DNA from: Pseudomaricurvus alkylphenolicus
GTDB taxonomy: Bacteria; Pseudomonadota; Gammaproteobacteria; Pseudomonadales; Cellvibrionaceae
DNA: 64,000 bases
NCBI RefSeq assembly: GCF_011683955.1
Contig: NZ_JAAQPI010000001.1
Coordinates: forward strand, 1 to 64,000
Reading direction: 5' to 3'
A program made the translations under genes and the position numbers. The notes beneath the pieces were generated by a model that did not search any database, was not told where the DNA came from, and saw nothing but the letters and a program-made list of their open reading frames with translations. Of the stretch, positions 60,977-64,000 are shown one piece after another. Numbering within the stretch: the stretch's first letter is position 1; the number at the start of each line of letters is the position of its first letter.

Positions 60977-61867
60977 TTAAGAACGCAGCTCGTCCACCAA
61001 GCCCCAATCCAGGGCTGTTTCGGCATTGATCTTACGCCCGCTGAGTACCATCCAGGCGGTACGCTGGCGGCCGATTCGCCGGGGGATACTGACACAGCCG
61101 CCTGCGCCCGGGACCAACCCCAGCTGCAGCTCCGGTAACTGGAACACTGTTTTTCTGTCCGCAATCACGCGCTTCGCGAAAGCCGGCAATTCGATACCGG
61201 AACCGATACAGGCCCGATGAACGCGAAAGGTCAATCGCTCCGACAATTGCGCTAACATGCGCGCGGGACTGCGGACGCTGCGTACCCAGTGAGCCACGGC
61301 CGGAGATGGCAGTGATCCAAACTCCCTGAGTTCCCCACCGACACTAAAACAGCTGCCGTTAGCACTGAATTGAATCGACTCAATGCTGTCGTCCAGAGCT
61401 GCCAGTTCCAGCACCTCAATCCAGGCATCCCGCATTTCGACGGTCATGGAGTTGCGGGAATCGGGCCGGTTGAGAATCGCGGTTAACTTCGGCCCATCCC
61501 GGTTGAGGAGAATAGGATCACCCTCGCCGGTGATAGTCTGCGGTTCTGCTCCTCTTTGAGCCAGCCAGTGCTTGAATTCGTCTCCGGTTTGCAGGTTTGA
61601 ATAAGCCATGGATTCCATATCCAGCGCCGAAGCAATCGGCAAATGCTCCGTAGCCCGTAGCACCTGGACCAGGGTCAGTGCGGCCAATGGAAACTGCTGA
61701 ACGCGTTGCGCCAATCCCTCAGCCTGCTGTTGGGAGTCAACCACCACGTCCGCATTGGGAGAAATCGGCCCTTCGCCATATGCGATGACGGGATGGGGCT
61801 GTATCGGCAACCATCCGCGATCTTCTGGCAACGCATGTAGCGGAACCAGCCTTGCCTCTACCGACAT
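60977..61867 (-). CDS. Enoyl-CoA hydratase/isomerase (crotonase) family protein
   Basis: 296 residues from the ATG with AGAGGT seven bases upstream. The C-terminal 180 residues are the crotonase core: TAILNRPDSRNSMTVEM, FSVGGELREFGS with oxyanion residues, and ELQLGLVPGAGGCVSIPRRIG. The N-terminal 110 residues have no obvious family and are unusual for crotonases. It could hydrate, isomerise or hydrolyse a ring or side-chain CoA ester. It converges with the amidohydrolase gene. Confidence 0.82.
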   Translation of the reverse strand: MSVEARLVPLHALPEDRGWLPIQPHPVIAYGEGPISPNADVVVDSQQQAEGLAQRVQQFPLAALTLVQVLRATEHLPIASALDMESMAYSNLQTGDEFKHWLAQRGAEPQTITGEGDPILLNRDGPKLTAILNRPDSRNSMTVEMRDAWIEVLELAALDDSIESIQFSANGSCFSVGGELREFGSLPSPAVAHWVRSVRSPARMLAQLSERLTFRVHRACIGSGIELPAFAKRVIADRKTVFQLPELQLGLVPGAGGCVSIPRRIGRQRTAWMVLSGRKINAETALDWGLVDELRS

Positions 61868-61970
61868 CGTCAATACCTCTGGCCTTAACCCGGAGCCTCA
61901 GTATCTCATTTGATGGAAAGGATTACAGAGCCTGGTTGTTCAATCAGCTGTCCTGTCCTGACATTTTGAA

Positions 61971-62414
61971 TTATAGGGGACGGGTATTCCCGGCACCCCA
62001 GTAGGCTTTCATTGACACTATTTTGCCCTCCTCATTGAACTCCATGACATCTGTGGTCTCGCTGATGCTGTCCCCACTTTTGGCATAGACCAACATTGCC
62101 GCAGAGCCCTTGTTTCTACCAGCCCGTACATTGCCCTCCAGAACTATCCTGTCTACATGCGCCATGGCGAATTGGTAGAATACTCGCAGATCTGCCTTGC
62201 CCTTGATGGGCGTTGTGTCCACCGGGTCTTCCAGAACCGCATCATCCGCGAACAGCCCCAGGACAGTTTCAATATCATCGTTACTAAAGGCATCAGCGTA
62301 CGTCTGGAAGACACTTCTGATATGATCTTCGCGCTCAATATTGCTGGTGTCATGAGCCGCTTCCATAACCTTGATGATGTCAGCTTCAGTTAACATATTT
62401 TTCAATTCCTTCAT
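61971..62414 (-). CDS. Ketosteroid isomerase-like protein with intact catalytic triad
   Basis: 147 residues. It aligns with delta-5-3-ketosteroid isomerase: FQTYADAFSNDDIETVLGLFADDAVLEDPVD, then TTDVMEFNEEGKIVSMKAYWG. The three catalytic positions are present as Tyr39, Asp63 and Asp122. The enzyme moves a double bond from delta-5 to delta-4 in 3-ketosteroids, feeding steroid catabolism. Length is about 20 residues more than the family, at the N-terminus. It follows TetR by 11 bases and SDR before that, in one operon. Another SnoaL-type activity cannot be excluded. Confidence 0.78.
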   Translation of the reverse strand: MKELKNMLTEADIIKVMEAAHDTSNIEREDHIRSVFQTYADAFSNDDIETVLGLFADDAVLEDPVDTTPIKGKADLRVFYQFAMAHVDRIVLEGNVRAGRNKGSAAMLVYAKSGDSISETTDVMEFNEEGKIVSMKAYWGAGNTRPL

Positions 62415-62425
62415 ACATAAACACT

Positions 62426-63088
62426 TTACTCTCTGGCAGTAGCAGCAAAGAATGACTCCAAAACACAGACAAGCTGTTCGATCATTTGATCTCTTGCCTT
62501 GGTTTTCAGAGATTTTCTTTTCTTGATCTGAGTACGATAGATGTCCGCCAGTGAGTGAAAGGCAATATTGACCGCCAAATGAATACGACGCTGCGCCTCA
62601 GCTGATGGCAGCGCACTCATGGCATCATCCAGCAATTCTCTCAAGCCCGGCTCCTGAGGGAAGTTGACTCCCATGGCTCCGGTCAGATCATCGGTGACCA
62701 CATTCAGCGCCGTCAGCTGTGAGATGATCAGCACATAGTTCACCGCCTTGGGATTGGTATCAATATAGTCGACAACCGGCATCACCAGGCACCGCGCGGC
62801 ACCCTCCGGGGCCGTCCACTCGCCGTCTCCGGCCCTTTTCACATACTCCTCACGATGAACACCCACCTGCGAGCTGTGCTTGTCAACGATAGCCTGCAGC
62901 AATCCATCCCGGCTTTTAAAGTGATATTGCAGGGCATTTCGATTCCTCTGCCCCGCTGCGGCCGTGATCTCATTCAATGAAACCGCGTCTATGCTGCCAC
63001 TGCCATAGAGTTCTTCTGCGGCTTCGATGAGCTTGTCCCGGGTTTTACCCGAATTTTTCTGGTGTTTATTGAGGGTGGCAGACGTCAT
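62426..63088 (-). CDS. TetR-family transcriptional regulator
   Basis: 220 residues from the ATG with AAGGA seven bases upstream. The helix-turn-helix is AVSLNEITAAAGQRNRNALQYHFKSRDGLL (residues about 35-64). The C-terminal domain is of the type seen in regulators of lipid catabolism. It lies between the SDR and ketosteroid isomerase-like genes on the same strand, with 13- and 11-base gaps. The palindrome upstream of the SDR (63946-63965) is a candidate target. Confidence 0.87.
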   Translation of the reverse strand: MTSATLNKHQKNSGKTRDKLIEAAEELYGSGSIDAVSLNEITAAAGQRNRNALQYHFKSRDGLLQAIVDKHSSQVGVHREEYVKRAGDGEWTAPEGAARCLVMPVVDYIDTNPKAVNYVLIISQLTALNVVTDDLTGAMGVNFPQEPGLRELLDDAMSALPSAEAQRRIHLAVNIAFHSLADIYRTQIKKRKSLKTKARDQMIEQLVCVLESFFAATARE

Positions 63089-63101
63089 GTACCGTTCCTT
63101 A

Positions 63102-63848
63102 TCACATGCCGATTGTGAACCCGCCATCAACCGACAAAGTTTGACCTGTAATCCAGCTCGCCGCCGGAGACGTCAAGAATAACACAGCCGCGGCGATATC
63201 CTCAGACTCCCCTACCCGCTTCAGGCCCTGGCGCACAAACATCTCTTCAACCAATGCCGGCATATGCTCAATGACTGACTCGGTGAGATTGGTGCGTGTG
63301 AATCCCGCCGCCACGGCGTTGGCGCGAATGCCGGATTTCGCCCAGCTGTGGCCCAGCGTTTTGGCCAATTGCACAATACCGGCCTTGGCCGGGCCGTACC
63401 CGGGCGTCCACTCGGAACCGAAGAACGACGTCATGGAGGCAATCCCGATGATACTGGCTCCGCCTTCGAATTCACTCGCTTTCAAGAGCGGCTCACAGGC
63501 TTTGCTCAGATGAAATGCACTGGCCAGATTGATATTCAGGGATTGATCAAAACCGTCGTGACTCCATTCGTCATCCTGAGTGCCTCCTGCGTTATTGATC
63601 AGAATATCCAAACCGTCCAGACCGGCCGCCAGCTCCAACAACTGCTCTCTCGAACTGACCTCAAGCTGACGATACTCAAATTGACCGAGATCCGCTCCGT
63701 ATTCTTCAGCTGATGCTTTGCGACCGGTAATGATGACCGACGCTCCCGCCTCCTGGTACGCTTTTGCGCAGGCCAGGCCAATTCCGCTGGTGCCACCGGT
63801 AACCAGGACCTTTGCACCGCTGTAGTCATACTGAATGCCTTTAAACAT
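63102..63848 (-). CDS. Short-chain dehydrogenase/reductase
   Basis: 248 residues. The cofactor motif is TGGTSGIG (residues 17-24) and the catalytic Ser138, Tyr151 and Lys155 are visible (GIASMTSFFG, then GYGPAKAGI). The length is that of classical SDRs. It is the first gene of an operon with TetR and a ketosteroid isomerase-like protein, which makes a hydroxysteroid dehydrogenase plausible. GGAGAGTTGGAGAGAAAG precedes the ATG. Confidence 0.88.
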   Translation of the reverse strand: MFKGIQYDYSGAKVLVTGGTSGIGLACAKAYQEAGASVIITGRKASAEEYGADLGQFEYRQLEVSSREQLLELAAGLDGLDILINNAGGTQDDEWSHDGFDQSLNINLASAFHLSKACEPLLKASEFEGGASIIGIASMTSFFGSEWTPGYGPAKAGIVQLAKTLGHSWAKSGIRANAVAAGFTRTNLTESVIEHMPALVEEMFVRQGLKRVGESEDIAAAVLFLTSPAASWITGQTLSVDGGFTIGM

Positions 63849-63945
63849 AACTTTCTCTCCAACTCTCCAATTTCATTGCGCACGGCTATGGGATTCGATG
63901 ACACAGACGGTCGTCATCGTCATGTAGATTCAACAGGTTTGAAAT

Positions 63946-63965
63946 TATAATACGCACATATTATA
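63946..63965. promoter_or_regulatory. AT-rich palindrome upstream of the SDR-TetR-isomerase operon
   Basis: TATAATA and TATTATA face each other across six bases (CGCACA). It lies about 100 bases upstream of the SDR start and could be the operator of the TetR protein encoded in the same operon, overlapping its promoter. Minus-strand reading gives a TATAAT-like -10 element within it. Binding is inferred. Confidence 0.4.
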
Positions 63966-64000
63966 TTTTAGTAAATATCTTCAACCACCAACTACCTGCG

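Noticed and set aside
1-64000. Prophage, integrative element or tRNA-linked island
   Set aside because: No integrase, phage structural gene, tRNA or attachment site was recognised; the only mobile trace is the decayed IS3 end near 6.7 kb.

Overview
The window reads as chromosomal DNA of a Gram-negative, probably marine or environmental gammaproteobacterium. The signs are two TonB-dependent receptors, lipoprotein and Tat signals, gammaproteobacterial-style sulfate assimilation genes (cysD/cysN plus a sat-cysC fusion) and very many small oxidoreductases and CoA enzymes of the kind carried by lipid- and steroid-degrading members of the Cellvibrionales and relatives. The placement is an inference from gene content; no rRNA is present. 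About 52 protein genes fill the window densely, mostly on the minus strand. No tRNA, rRNA, CRISPR array or intact mobile element was seen.

Layout. 1-6.4 kb: the start of purU, a molybdenum hydroxylase pair (iorA/iorB-like) with a divergent AraC regulator, and a retinol-saturase/phytoene-desaturase-like flavoprotein with a TetR regulator. 6.4-8.4 kb: a decayed IS3-family end, a TetR gene, an orphan C-terminal gene remnant and a spermidine-synthase-like gene. 8.6-14.2 kb: a cobalamin riboswitch followed by a membrane-anchored CobN-like protein, an ExbB-like channel and a DUF2149 protein resembling ExbD. 14.2-21.3 kb: sulfate assimilation (SLC13 permease, sat-cysC, cysD, cysN) plus a DHH phosphoesterase. 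21.4-27.8 kb: an operon for the deazaflavin cofactor F420 (fbiC, cofC, F420:NADP oxidoreductase) headed by a 3-ketosteroid dehydrogenase-like flavoprotein and ending in a LysR gene. 28-34 kb: a purple-acid-phosphatase-like lipoprotein, a TPR protein, an AraC regulator, an MFS transporter and an unusual adenosine/adenine deaminase homologue. 34-50.3 kb: two TonB-dependent receptors flanking three thiolase/DUF35 pairs, two tandem AraC regulators, two SDRs, a VOC protein and an NTF2-like protein. 50.6-58 kb: LysR, a small secreted protein, MFS, sulfotransferase, alkylsulfatase-like MBL protein, a KshA-like Rieske oxygenase and an NTF2-like protein. 58-64 kb: a family III CoA transferase, an amidohydrolase, a crotonase, a ketosteroid-isomerase-like protein, TetR and SDR.

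How the parts fit. Ketosteroid-dehydrogenase-like, KshA-like and ketosteroid-isomerase-like proteins, the Ltp2/ChsH2-type thiolase-DUF35 pairs, a ChsH2-ChsH1-like hydratase fusion, CoA transferase, crotonase, sulfotransferase and sulfatase-like protein together suggest catabolism of steroids or similar polycyclic or isoprenoid lipids taken up through TonB receptors. No substrate is proven by sequence. The three points most worth following are the riboswitch-controlled CobN/ExbB/DUF2149 complex, the F420 operon fused to steroid-type redox chemistry, and the graded loss of thiolase catalytic residues among the three thiolase/DUF35 pairs.
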